A DNA stretch of 64,000 nt from Terriglobus roseus (GTDB lineage: Bacteria > Acidobacteriota > Terriglobia > Terriglobales > Acidobacteriaceae), in NCBI RefSeq assembly GCF_900102185.1, contig NZ_LT629690.1:4092001-4156000 (forward strand). The letters run 5' to 3'. Positions 25,251 through 33,677 of this stretch are shown piece by piece. A model generated the notes under the pieces. The model was not told the DNA's origin. It saw only the letters and a list, made by a program, of their open reading frames with translations, and ran no database searches. Made by a program: the position numbers and the translations under genes. How positions within the stretch are numbered: position 1 is the stretch's first letter; the number at the start of each line of letters is the position of its first letter.

Positions 25251-25289
25251 AAGGCCGCGGCGGAGAATTATTCCGTCGCGGCCTTTTTT
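25251..25289 (+). terminator. Rho-independent terminator after the first TonB receptor
   Basis: AAGGCCGCGGCGGA ... TCCGTCGCGGCCTTTTTT: a long GC stem with one internal mismatch and a six-T run. Confidence 0.9.
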
Positions 25290-25369
25290 GTTTGGAAATG
25301 CGGTAATAACATGGGACTTTCGGGGTGCAATACGCCCCATTCATGGCTTCAGCCAAGTAAAGTTACCTT

Positions 25370-26359
25370 ATGGCGTATTTTCTGGCGATTGATGCGGGCG
25401 GCACAAAAACGGACTTTGTACTGGCCGATGAAACACGCACGCTGGCGCGGCAGCGCACCGGCACCATCAAGCGTCTTCGCACCGATGCAGATACAGCCCT
25501 AAAGAACCTGGAAGAAGGCCTTCGTGGCCTCACCGCGCAGAGTGGCATTGCCATGTCATCCGTGCTGCGCACCTGCGTAGGCACAGCAGGCGAGACCGTT
25601 CCCATGGTCGCCGATTGGCTGCGCGAAACCATCGCAGAACGCGTCAGTGGACAACTATTGCTTCTGGGCGATGTTGAGATCGCGCTCGACGCCGCCTTCC
25701 GTGGCGGCCCTGGCATTCTCGTACTGGCAGGAACTGGCTCCAACGTTGCGGGCCGCACACCTTCAGGCAAGATGGCCAACACCGGTGGATGGGGTCCTGT
25801 GCTCTCCGATCAGGGTTCCGGCCATGCCATTGGCCTGCGCGCCATCCGATCCGTATTCATGGCCATTGACGAAGGCCGCACCACGGCTTTGCAACAGGCC
25901 GTGATGGATTTCTGGAATCTTCCCTCGCTCGATCTGTTAATTGAATACGCGAACCGCACACCCGCACCGGATGTCTCGCGACTCGCGCAGCTTGTGTACA
26001 GCGTGGCGCAGCACGGCGATCCCGTTGCACAGGAAGTATTGAAAGCTGAAGGCGAAGCGCTTGCTCATCTTGTGCGTCTGTTGATTCGCAAGCTGCAAAC
26101 ATTGCAGGGCGATCCGGCTTTCGTTCCGCAGCTTGCATTTGCAGGCAGCATCATGGAACGCGTGGTGCCCGTGCGCGAAGCATTGATTGCATCGTTGCGC
26201 AAAGATTTTCCGTCGCTGCAAACGCGCGATGGCGTGGTTGATCCGATTGAGGGAGCGTTGTGGCGCGCACGCGACCAGCAGGCATTTGAAGCACGCGCAC
26301 ATGCAATCGAACAACGGACCACGGAGTCAGTCGATGCCACCACGGCACAACCTGCTTAG
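25370..26359 (+). CDS. BadF/BadG-type ATPase, probable N-acetylglucosamine kinase
   Basis: A 329-residue protein of the ASKHA (sugar kinase/actin) fold. FLAIDAGGTKTDFVLAD is the phosphate-1 loop; VLAGTGSNVAGR near residue 122 and GGWGPVLSDQGSGHAIGLRAI are the phosphate-2 and substrate segments seen in the BadF/BadG/BcrA/BcrD family that includes eukaryote-like GlcNAc kinase. Phosphorylation of GlcNAc or another amino sugar in the cytoplasm is the best guess; glucosamine is an alternative. Its 3' end overlaps the next gene by 26 bases, so the two are co-transcribed. No ribosome site is obvious before the ATG. Confidence 0.82.
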   Translation: MAYFLAIDAGGTKTDFVLADETRTLARQRTGTIKRLRTDADTALKNLEEGLRGLTAQSGIAMSSVLRTCVGTAGETVPMVADWLRETIAERVSGQLLLLGDVEIALDAAFRGGPGILVLAGTGSNVAGRTPSGKMANTGGWGPVLSDQGSGHAIGLRAIRSVFMAIDEGRTTALQQAVMDFWNLPSLDLLIEYANRTPAPDVSRLAQLVYSVAQHGDPVAQEVLKAEGEALAHLVRLLIRKLQTLQGDPAFVPQLAFAGSIMERVVPVREALIASLRKDFPSLQTRDGVVDPIEGALWRARDQQAFEARAHAIEQRTTESVDATTAQPA

Positions 26360-28502
26360 CTCTCTTGCCTTCACCAGTGTTCTCATCGCAACATCAGCCT
26401 TCGCACAAACAGCCGCAGACCCGCATGCAACATGGCGTGCCTACGGCGGCTCAGAAGACGGCACGCAATACTCATCGCTGAAGCAGATCGACCGAACCAA
26501 CGTCAGCCATCTGCAGGAAGCATGGCGCGTCTCCACTGGCGATGGACGTGGTTACGTCTTCAATCCGCTCATCATCGGCACAACGATGTATGTGCTGGCA
26601 CAGGACAACAGCATTGTTGCGCTGGACGCAGGCACCGGCAAGCAACTGTGGTCGCACCCGTTGCAGGCGAAGACACCACTGGTTCCCACGCGCGGCCTTG
26701 CGTATTGGCAGAGCACAGATGGCAAGGATCAGCGACTCATCTTCGCAGTCGACAATCAGCTCCGCGAAATTAACGCGGCCACCGGCAAATCCATCACCAG
26801 CTTCGGCAAAGAAGGCAACGTCGATCTACGTGAAGGCCTGGGCCGCGACATCAACAAGCTGACGCTGGTGCAGTCTTACAATCCTGGCCGCGTCTTCGGC
26901 GACCTGATCATCCTTGGCTCGGCCACCAACGAAGAATACGATTCCGCACCCGGCGACATCCGTGCCTACAACGTGCTCACCGGCAAGATGACGTGGATTT
27001 TCCACACCATTCCGCATCCCGGCGAATATGGTTACGACACATGGCCGAAGGACGCATGGAAGACCGTGGGCGGAGCGAATGCATGGGGCGGCATGGCGCT
27101 CGATGTAAAGCGCGGAATCCTGTACGTTCCCACCGCCAGCCCCAAGTACAACTTCTACGGTGCCAATCGCACCGGCTCAAACCTCTATGGCGACTCGCTG
27201 ATTGCCATCAACGCAAACACCGGCAAGCGCATATGGCACTTCCAGATGGTGCACCACGACATCTGGGATTACGACAACCCAAACACACCCATGCTGCTCA
27301 CCGTGAAACACAACGGCAAGGATGTGGACGTTGTCGCACAGACCAGCAAGACAGGCTACCTGTGGGTCTTTGATCGTGTAACCGGCAAGTCGTTGTGGCC
27401 CATTGAAGAGAAACCCGTACCGCAGGATGCAATGCCCGGCGAACACGTTTCGCCCACGCAGCCTGTACCTACAAAGTTAGAACCGTTCAGCCGTCAGACG
27501 TTCACCTCGAAAGACCTGAGCCCGTACCTCTCACCCGAAGAACACGCTCTACTCAAGAAGCAGATTGACGCAGCGCGCAACGAAGGCATCTTCACACCGC
27601 CCACAACCAAGGACACGGTAGAGATGCCCGGCAACAACGGCGGTGTGAATTACGGTGGCGCAGCCGTCGATCCAACGCACGGCTATCTTTACGTCGTATC
27701 CAAAGACCTTCCTGCAATGCTGAAACTGCAACTGCCTCCCGCAGTGCCAGTCGGCAATACTCCGGAAGCACGCGGCGCAGGCGTTTATGCCAACACATGC
27801 AGCCTGTGCCACGGCACCAATCGCGAAGGCAAAGCACCCGTCATCCCCACGCTGGTCGACATCAACAAACGACTCACCGAAGAGCAGATTCGTCAGACTG
27901 TTCGCTACGGCAAGAATCAAATGCCATCCTTCGGCAGCCTGCCCACTGCGCAAGTCGACGACCTGATGAAGTTTCTGAAGAATCCGGGTCTGCCCATCAT
28001 TGAGAGCACAAACGCTGTACCCTCGGGCGATCCCGCAACACTGCGTTATCGCAGCGGCTTCGGCTTCATGTTTGCGGAAAGCGGATTGCCAGTCATCGCT
28101 CCGCCGTGGGCCACACTCACTGCATACGATCTGAACACCGGCAATGTCCGTTGGAAGATTCCACTGGGTGAAGTGCCGGAGCTGGCAGCCAAAGGCATCA
28201 CCAACACCGGCGCGCATTTTCCAAAGGTGAACCCTGTCGTCACAGCAGGCGGACTCATCTTCACTGGCACACGCGATCGAAAGATTCGCGCACTCGATGC
28301 GGCCACCGGCAAAGTCCTGTGGGAGCACGAAGTGGACGCCGCACTGGAAGGCATGCCTGCCATCTACGAGATCAACGGCAAGGAATACGTTGTCTTCTGC
28401 GCCGCCGCTCGCGCCACCACATACACACACGCCGTCCCCGGACATCCCGCAGCGCAGGGTCCAATCCCCGGCGCATACATCGCATTTACCCTGCCCAACT
28501 AA
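26334..28502 (+). CDS. PQQ-dependent quinohemoprotein dehydrogenase with an internal cytochrome c domain
   Basis: A periplasmic quinoprotein of 722 residues with a signal peptide (MPPRHNLLSSLAFTSVLIATSAFAQ). Propeller repeats (ALDAGTGKQLW, YNVLTGKMTWIFH, INANTGKRIWHF, VFDRVTGKSLW, DLNTGNVRW, ALDAATGKVLWEHE) are interrupted near residues 480-560 by a cytochrome c domain with CSLCH (489-493) and a Met ligand candidate in NQMPSFGSL. Its layout resembles sugar-oxidising quinoproteins of the mGDH-like group with an inserted heme domain. GGAG precedes the ATG, which lies inside the kinase gene. The end overlaps the convergent sulfatase gene by 17 bases. The substrate is probably a sugar or polyol. 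Confidence 0.9.
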   Translation: MPPRHNLLSSLAFTSVLIATSAFAQTAADPHATWRAYGGSEDGTQYSSLKQIDRTNVSHLQEAWRVSTGDGRGYVFNPLIIGTTMYVLAQDNSIVALDAGTGKQLWSHPLQAKTPLVPTRGLAYWQSTDGKDQRLIFAVDNQLREINAATGKSITSFGKEGNVDLREGLGRDINKLTLVQSYNPGRVFGDLIILGSATNEEYDSAPGDIRAYNVLTGKMTWIFHTIPHPGEYGYDTWPKDAWKTVGGANAWGGMALDVKRGILYVPTASPKYNFYGANRTGSNLYGDSLIAINANTGKRIWHFQMVHHDIWDYDNPNTPMLLTVKHNGKDVDVVAQTSKTGYLWVFDRVTGKSLWPIEEKPVPQDAMPGEHVSPTQPVPTKLEPFSRQTFTSKDLSPYLSPEEHALLKKQIDAARNEGIFTPPTTKDTVEMPGNNGGVNYGGAAVDPTHGYLYVVSKDLPAMLKLQLPPAVPVGNTPEARGAGVYANTCSLCHGTNREGKAPVIPTLVDINKRLTEEQIRQTVRYGKNQMPSFGSLPTAQVDDLMKFLKNPGLPIIESTNAVPSGDPATLRYRSGFGFMFAESGLPVIAPPWATLTAYDLNTGNVRWKIPLGEVPELAAKGITNTGAHFPKVNPVVTAGGLIFTGTRDRKIRALDAATGKVLWEHEVDAALEGMPAIYEINGKEYVVFCAAARATTYTHAVPGHPAAQGPIPGAYIAFTLPN

Positions 28503-30087
28503 GCAGCGGAATCTCTTTGGAATAACCCGGGAAGTTCGGCGAGTAAAGATCGTTACCTTTACGAATCGCCGGCTTCCCGTCCTGCACCCAATGCGGCCCG
28601 CGCACCTCAAGATGCTTCACCATGCGCGCACGCCACATCGCCAATGTCTCCGCATGCGCAGCCTCCGCAGACAGATCATGTAACTCAGCACGATCCTCCG
28701 CCAGATGAAACAACTGCTCCGTGCCGTCATAGCAATGGAAGATGTACTTCCATCTGCCATCGGTCAATGCCGTCCAATGATTGCTGGGGTCATATGTGAT
28801 GGCATGTTCCAAATCAAGATACTCACGCCACTCCGTCTTACCGCGTAGCAATCCAAGCAGACTCTTTCCTTCCACATCTTCAGGAATCGCCACACCAGCC
28901 GCATCCAGAAATGTTGGCAACAGATCACGAATCTCCACCACCTGTGACATGCGCTTCCCTGCAATCTGCAACTGCTGAGACTTTGCAGGCCGCACCAACA
29001 TAGGAATGTGCGCGGATGATTCATACGCATACGACTTGCGCCACATATTGTGATCACCCAACATGTCGCCATGATCGCTGAAGTACACAATCATGGTGTT
29101 GTCCAACATGCCGCGCTGTTCCAGCACGCGGAGGATGCGACCAATCTGCTCATCCACAAAACTCACACCGGCGTAGTATCCCTGCCGTGAGTTATGAATC
29201 TCCGCATCGCTGAACTTGCCATGCCACAGATCATCACGCTCGCTCGCGTGTGGCTCATACTTCTTCGCCCAATCACCCACAGCAGCTTTCGGCAGATCAC
29301 GCTCATACATGCGAAAGAACCGTTCCGGCGGGTCATACGGGCTATGCGGTCGAATGAACGACACCTTCAGAAAGAACGGCTCGTCGCGCTCATACTGCTG
29401 TACAAAACGCACCGCCGTCTCACCTGTCCAGTGCGTGGCGTGCATCTCTTCGGGATAAGCAAACGGCTTGCTGCTGCGATCATTCCATCCCAGTCCCGTT
29501 GCATGCGGGTCTTTGTCCGGCATCTGCGACCAGAACCACGACTCATAATCGCAACGCGGCTCCGCGGACTGCGCATGTTTTCCTTCGCCCTTGTGGAACC
29601 AGTAGCTGCAATGTTCATCACTCACAAGGTGGTGATAGCCATGCGGATTCGTAATGGGATAGTAGTGATTCTTGCCGACGGACGTGGTGTAATACCCCGC
29701 CTTCGCCATGGCGGCGGCCTTCTCCGTCGTGTAAGGATTCGTGGCGATCGTGCCGTAGCCAAGCATTCCATGTCCCCACGGACTGCGCCCTGTCATCAAC
29801 GCGCTGCGTGCGGGCGTGCAGCTCGGCGTGGACGAATACGCGTTTTCGAACACCACGCCTTCAAGCGCAATGCGATCCATGTTGGGCGTACGAATAGCCT
29901 TGTTGCCATACGCACCCATGCAATCCCATCGATGCTGATCCGCCATCAGCATGACGATGTTCACCTTACTCGAAGGTCGATACGGCTTGACCGGCAATGT
30001 CGTCGCGCTCTGCTGCGCTTCACCTTCCGCAAGCGGTCCATGTAGCAGCGTCGCACCACTCAACGACAAAAACGTTCGGCGATCCAT
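28486..30087 (-). CDS. Exported sulfatase (arylsulfatase/choline-sulfatase type)
   Basis: A sulfate-ester hydrolase of 533 residues with a Tat-like start (MDRRTFLSLSG, twin Arg3-Arg4). VMLMADQHRWD holds the first metal-binding Asp; Cys90 in SCTPARSALMTG is the C-x-P-x-R residue that must be oxidised to formylglycine; YFSDHGDMLGDHNMWRK is the second metal and active-site region. The substrate may be a sulfated sugar or a small ester. No formylglycine-generating enzyme or anSME gene is in the window. GGGAGAC lies upstream of the ATG at 30087. It is the last gene of a minus-strand cluster and overlaps the convergent quinohemoprotein gene by 17 bases. Confidence 0.92.
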   Translation of the reverse strand: MDRRTFLSLSGATLLHGPLAEGEAQQSATTLPVKPYRPSSKVNIVMLMADQHRWDCMGAYGNKAIRTPNMDRIALEGVVFENAYSSTPSCTPARSALMTGRSPWGHGMLGYGTIATNPYTTEKAAAMAKAGYYTTSVGKNHYYPITNPHGYHHLVSDEHCSYWFHKGEGKHAQSAEPRCDYESWFWSQMPDKDPHATGLGWNDRSSKPFAYPEEMHATHWTGETAVRFVQQYERDEPFFLKVSFIRPHSPYDPPERFFRMYERDLPKAAVGDWAKKYEPHASERDDLWHGKFSDAEIHNSRQGYYAGVSFVDEQIGRILRVLEQRGMLDNTMIVYFSDHGDMLGDHNMWRKSYAYESSAHIPMLVRPAKSQQLQIAGKRMSQVVEIRDLLPTFLDAAGVAIPEDVEGKSLLGLLRGKTEWREYLDLEHAITYDPSNHWTALTDGRWKYIFHCYDGTEQLFHLAEDRAELHDLSAEAAHAETLAMWRARMVKHLEVRGPHWVQDGKPAIRKGNDLYSPNFPGYSKEIPLLSWAG

Positions 30088-30128
30088 GTCAGTCTCCCGC
30101 AACAGAATTCAACACATCCGCGTAGAAG

Positions 30129-30842
30129 TCACGCGTGATGCATCAACTCCGCCACCAGGCGAATATCCTCAGCCTCAACGCGAGCCTCGCCCTGCTGCCA
30201 CAACACATCACGAACCTCTTCCGTCTTAGGCTTACGGCGAAACGATCCATGCAGATCAAGTCCCGGGACCTGCGCCAGCAGCGCAGCATTCTGCAGAGAC
30301 ACACCACCACCCGCAGCAATGCGAATCCGGTCCTCCGCAATCTCCGTTAACTCAATCAACATCTCAAGGCCTTCCGTCACAGTAGGTTCTCCACCGGATG
30401 TAAGCACACGACTACAACCAAGATCGATGACCACACGCAACGACTCATGCAGGTCACGCGCAAGATCAAACGCACGATGAAACGTGACAGCGCGCCCATT
30501 CGCAATTCGAATCAACTCCGCTGTCTGCGCCACATCGACAGCGCTATCCGCAGTCAATGAGCCAACAACAATCCCTGCAGCGCCAAGCGATAACGCCATC
30601 TCTGCATCCGCACAGGCCATGCGAAACTCCGCGGCGGAATACACAAAATTGCCACTGCGCGGACGCACCAGTGCATGCACTGGAATGCGTGAGGCTGCAA
30701 TGGCCTCACGCAAAAATCCAACACCAGCAGTAACGCCGCCCTCACTGAGGGCGGCGCACAATTCAATGCGATCGGCGCCACCCGCATTTGCTGCTTCACA
30801 TGCCTGCAGTGTCTCCGCACATATTTCCAGTTCTCGTTGCAA
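30129..30842 (-). CDS. cutC: CutC family TIM-barrel protein
   Basis: A 237-residue CutC protein: LEICAETLQACEAANAGGADRIELCAALSEGG at the start, RPRSGNFVYSAAEF, ADSAVDVAQTAEL, TFHRAFDLARD, VLTSGGEPTV and AAGGGVS in order are all family signatures. The old name copper homeostasis protein rests on weak evidence; the true function is unsettled, and the fold is a TIM barrel that often accompanies glycan-degradation genes. The start is TTG at 30842 with GGAGG 5 bases upstream; no ATG is available nearby. It lies 26 bases after the TIM-barrel gene and 41 bases before the sulfatase, in one operon. Confidence 0.92.
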   Translation of the reverse strand: MQRELEICAETLQACEAANAGGADRIELCAALSEGGVTAGVGFLREAIAASRIPVHALVRPRSGNFVYSAAEFRMACADAEMALSLGAAGIVVGSLTADSAVDVAQTAELIRIANGRAVTFHRAFDLARDLHESLRVVIDLGCSRVLTSGGEPTVTEGLEMLIELTEIAEDRIRIAAGGGVSLQNAALLAQVPGLDLHGSFRRKPKTEEVRDVLWQQGEARVEAEDIRLVAELMHHA

Positions 30843-30868
30843 TACTGCCTCCGCGAAACCAGCGCCTG

Positions 30869-32017
30869 TTACAGCGCTGCCTTCACTTGCTCAAACAGAT
30901 ACTTGGCGCCCTCCACACCATCCCAGGGTCCGTCCTCGTACTCCAGCGCAAACACGCCGGTGTAGCCATTGTTCATCATGATGCGCACATTGCGCTGCAC
31001 ATCAATATGCGTGCCCTGACCAAACGCATTGTCCCAACGATCCCAATGCTTCGCATGACACGTGGTGTGTGCATACGGAGCCAGATCATTCAGTGCGTGA
31101 TAGACAAGGTACTTATGTTCCCAGTTGCCAAAGTCCGGCGACGCTTCGCACCAACGGCTGTTCACTTCTTCAATGATGGTGCGGATGTTGATGGGATTCG
31201 CCGTCAGACCCCAGTGATTTTCCAGCGTCACCTTCACGCCAACCTTCGAACCGTGTTCCGCCATTTCCTTGAACGACTGGATGCACTGATCCATGTACTT
31301 CTCCAGCTCCGGGTTCTTCGGATAGCTGGTTTCATTCGGCTGTGGTGACGGCGCAATACGCGGGCCGCCGCTGTTCACACGCATGCTCTTCGCGCCGATG
31401 ATCGCTGCACCGTCCAGCCACTTCTTTGCAACAGCAACGCCAGCCTTGCGCTTCGCTTCATCCAGTTCGCAGATATCGCGCGGCGCATTGTTTGAAATAT
31501 GGTGGCAGAAGACGCCTTCTTCCTTCTGCTTTGCTGCCAGCTTCTCCAACCACTTCACGCCGTTGGGGCTGCCCGGATTGAACTCCGTAATCTGACGTTC
31601 TTTGCCGTTGTATCCCATGACCATCATGGGCTCGTACTGGCTCTCATCGGTAATGTCGCCGAACAAGCTGGACCAGATATCGAACTTCGTCACACCCGGA
31701 AAGAGTTTCTTCGCGTACGCAGGATACTCAAGCGCCGTGATGCTGCCATACTTCGCCTGCATCTTTTGAACGGTCGCCTTATCACCCACATTGTTGCGGT
31801 TCTTGAAGATCCAACGCAGCGGATAGCTATTCGCTGCAATGCGGTCCAGCTTCTCGCTCTCAGTCAAAGGACGGAAGGCACTACCCTTCTCAATGGTTTC
31901 GGGTGTTGCGCTCTTCTGTTGCGCAAATGCCTCGCCTGCCAATATGCTGGCGGCCGCTGCGCCACCCGCGCCCCTCAGAAAATTCCGGCGATCCAGTTGC
32001 ATCTTGCTTGACTCCAT
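30869..32017 (-). CDS. Tat-exported sugar phosphate isomerase/epimerase-like TIM barrel protein
   Basis: A 382-residue xylose-isomerase-like barrel with a textbook Tat signal: DRRNFLRGAGGAAAASILAGEAFAQ, Arg10-Arg11. Later segments GAKSMRVNSGGPRIAPSP, VGVKVTLENHWGL, SPDFGNWEHKY, HTTCHAKHWD and GVFALEYEDGPWDG provide the Glu/Asp/His residues expected for the metal site. It is only distantly similar to the other TIM-barrel genes of this window. AGGAGG stands 8 bases before the ATG. It follows the M81 gene by 42 bases and precedes cutC by 26, so it is an operon member. A role in epimerising or cleaving a sugar in the periplasm is inferred. Confidence 0.85.
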   Translation of the reverse strand: MESSKMQLDRRNFLRGAGGAAAASILAGEAFAQQKSATPETIEKGSAFRPLTESEKLDRIAANSYPLRWIFKNRNNVGDKATVQKMQAKYGSITALEYPAYAKKLFPGVTKFDIWSSLFGDITDESQYEPMMVMGYNGKERQITEFNPGSPNGVKWLEKLAAKQKEEGVFCHHISNNAPRDICELDEAKRKAGVAVAKKWLDGAAIIGAKSMRVNSGGPRIAPSPQPNETSYPKNPELEKYMDQCIQSFKEMAEHGSKVGVKVTLENHWGLTANPINIRTIIEEVNSRWCEASPDFGNWEHKYLVYHALNDLAPYAHTTCHAKHWDRWDNAFGQGTHIDVQRNVRIMMNNGYTGVFALEYEDGPWDGVEGAKYLFEQVKAAL

Positions 32018-32059
32018 TGCCTTCTCTCCTCCTGCTGCATGCTGCGTTTCGACGAGTGT

Positions 32060-33598
32060 TTACGCCTGTTTGGGGCTGCGCGCCGAAATATACACCTTCG
32101 GCGTGTACGTGAGGTCATCCACAAACGGGTAGGTTGGCGGACGATTCTGATTCTTCGGCAAATGCACAATGTCCTGATTGATTGCGCCATCCGTCAGCGC
32201 CATCAGGTTTGCCTTCGCCATCTGCTTGATCTCCGGTTCCAGATAGCCAGACTTCACCACAACGATCTTCGCCGCATGCGGATCAATACCCAGCTTTGTA
32301 AAGTCCTCGATGAGGTGATACGGCCTACGATACGCGCTAAGGATCAGCGTGATCCCTTGGATCTGCACCGCAGCTTCGCGCTTCGCAGGATCAACATTCT
32401 GCAGCAGCGCCTTCACCGTGGCCTGAACCTTCACCGGCTTACTTGCAAGCGGATCAAGCGTTGCGCCAATGGATAGCGGAATCGTCTTGCCAACACCTGC
32501 TGCATAACAAGCGTCTGTTGCAGGCTTATCAGCAATGCCGCCAAAGACAACATCCTTCGCGCCAGCCTTCAACAACGCTTCGAGCACTGTGGCCTGATCG
32601 CCGTTACCACCACCCGTTGGATTGTCACCCGAGTCAGCAAGGACCAGCGGATGAACATCTGACTTCATTGCCTTCGCAATGCACTCATCCAACGGACACA
32701 CCGGATCGCCAAATGCAAATTCTTTGCGCGCATCCCAATATTGCTGCGCAAGGTTCGTTGCAACCTTCTCTTCGTTCGCAGGATTGGTTCCGGTTACAAC
32801 AACAGATGCCGCAGATCGCGACTGATCAGCCCACACATAACCCACCAGCATAGATACATCCATCACACCCGGAGTCTTATTCAACTCCGGCAACTGCGCC
32901 CACAAACGTTGCGCAGGCTGCCAGCTTGTGGAACTGCGCTCGCCCGGCATCAATACAGGAATTGTTGCCCATTCCAACGTGGGACGGATGTTCTCCTTGA
33001 TGCATTTCACCAGCATGTCGCACGCTCGGAACATCGTCTGCTTCTGATCGACGTGTGGCGCAGTGCGATACGCAGACATCATGTCCAACGAATCAATAAT
33101 GCGCTTGCTGATATTGCCGTGCAAATCGTAGCTCGCGGACATCAGGCACTTCGGCCCAACAACATTCCGCGCAGCTTCATACCAGTCAGCTTCAGCATCA
33201 TCCAGACCATCCACGGTCATCGCACCATGCATCGGTAGATAAAGACCATCAAGCGGCAGCAACGCTTTCAAACGATCAAGAAACTCGGCCTTGATCTTGT
33301 CGTAAGCATCACGCGCAACCGGCCCGCCGGGAACGGCCGTGGCAACAATTGTGCCCATGAACGGAACGTCAGGATAACGCTCCTTCAATACGGCGAAGCG
33401 AGGCATCGCATTCAACGCATCGCCACGCGTAATCGTGAATTCGTCATAGCGCGTACGGATGTGACCGTACGTGCTGCATTCAATTGCAATCCCGCCAAAC
33501 GCAATGCGCGGTGCATTCGTTGCTTTGGAAGTTTTACATCCAACAACGGTGGCCAACGCGGCCAGGGAACCGGCCTTGAGAAACGAACGTCGCTGCAT
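32060..33598 (-). CDS. M81 family (MlrC-type, DUF1485) metallopeptidase, exported
   Basis: A 512-residue protein of the microcystinase C family. The N-terminus has twin Arg (Arg3-Arg4, QRRSFLKAG) and a lipobox-like VVGC at Cys21, suggesting a Tat-exported lipoprotein. The DUF1485 N-terminal domain has IAFGGIAIECSTY, LYLPMHGAMTVDG and SASYDLHGNIS (the Asp/His residues conserved for zinc), and the C-terminal MlrC domain has LADSGDNPTGGGNGD. MlrC cleaves linearised microcystin, but most homologues are of unknown substrate, perhaps D- or beta-amino-acid-containing peptides. The ATG at 33598 follows AGGAG. It lies downstream of the TonB receptor, separated by a hairpin. Confidence 0.87.
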   Translation of the reverse strand: MQRRSFLKAGSLAALATVVGCKTSKATNAPRIAFGGIAIECSTYGHIRTRYDEFTITRGDALNAMPRFAVLKERYPDVPFMGTIVATAVPGGPVARDAYDKIKAEFLDRLKALLPLDGLYLPMHGAMTVDGLDDAEADWYEAARNVVGPKCLMSASYDLHGNISKRIIDSLDMMSAYRTAPHVDQKQTMFRACDMLVKCIKENIRPTLEWATIPVLMPGERSSTSWQPAQRLWAQLPELNKTPGVMDVSMLVGYVWADQSRSAASVVVTGTNPANEEKVATNLAQQYWDARKEFAFGDPVCPLDECIAKAMKSDVHPLVLADSGDNPTGGGNGDQATVLEALLKAGAKDVVFGGIADKPATDACYAAGVGKTIPLSIGATLDPLASKPVKVQATVKALLQNVDPAKREAAVQIQGITLILSAYRRPYHLIEDFTKLGIDPHAAKIVVVKSGYLEPEIKQMAKANLMALTDGAINQDIVHLPKNQNRPPTYPFVDDLTYTPKVYISARSPKQA

Positions 33599-33640
33599 CA
33601 ACGCAAATCTCCTGAGATAAGAACAGCAGTGAAAAGAATC

Positions 33641-33664
33641 GGGCGGCTCATGATTGAGCCGCCC
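33641..33664 (-). terminator. Hairpin between the second TonB receptor and the M81 gene
   Basis: GGGCGGCTCA-TGAT-TGAGCCGCCC, a perfect 10-bp stem; on the minus strand it is followed by GATTCTTTTC. It probably ends or attenuates receptor transcription and lowers expression of the downstream enzyme genes. Confidence 0.7.
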
Positions 33665-33677
33665 GACATTGTTTTGG

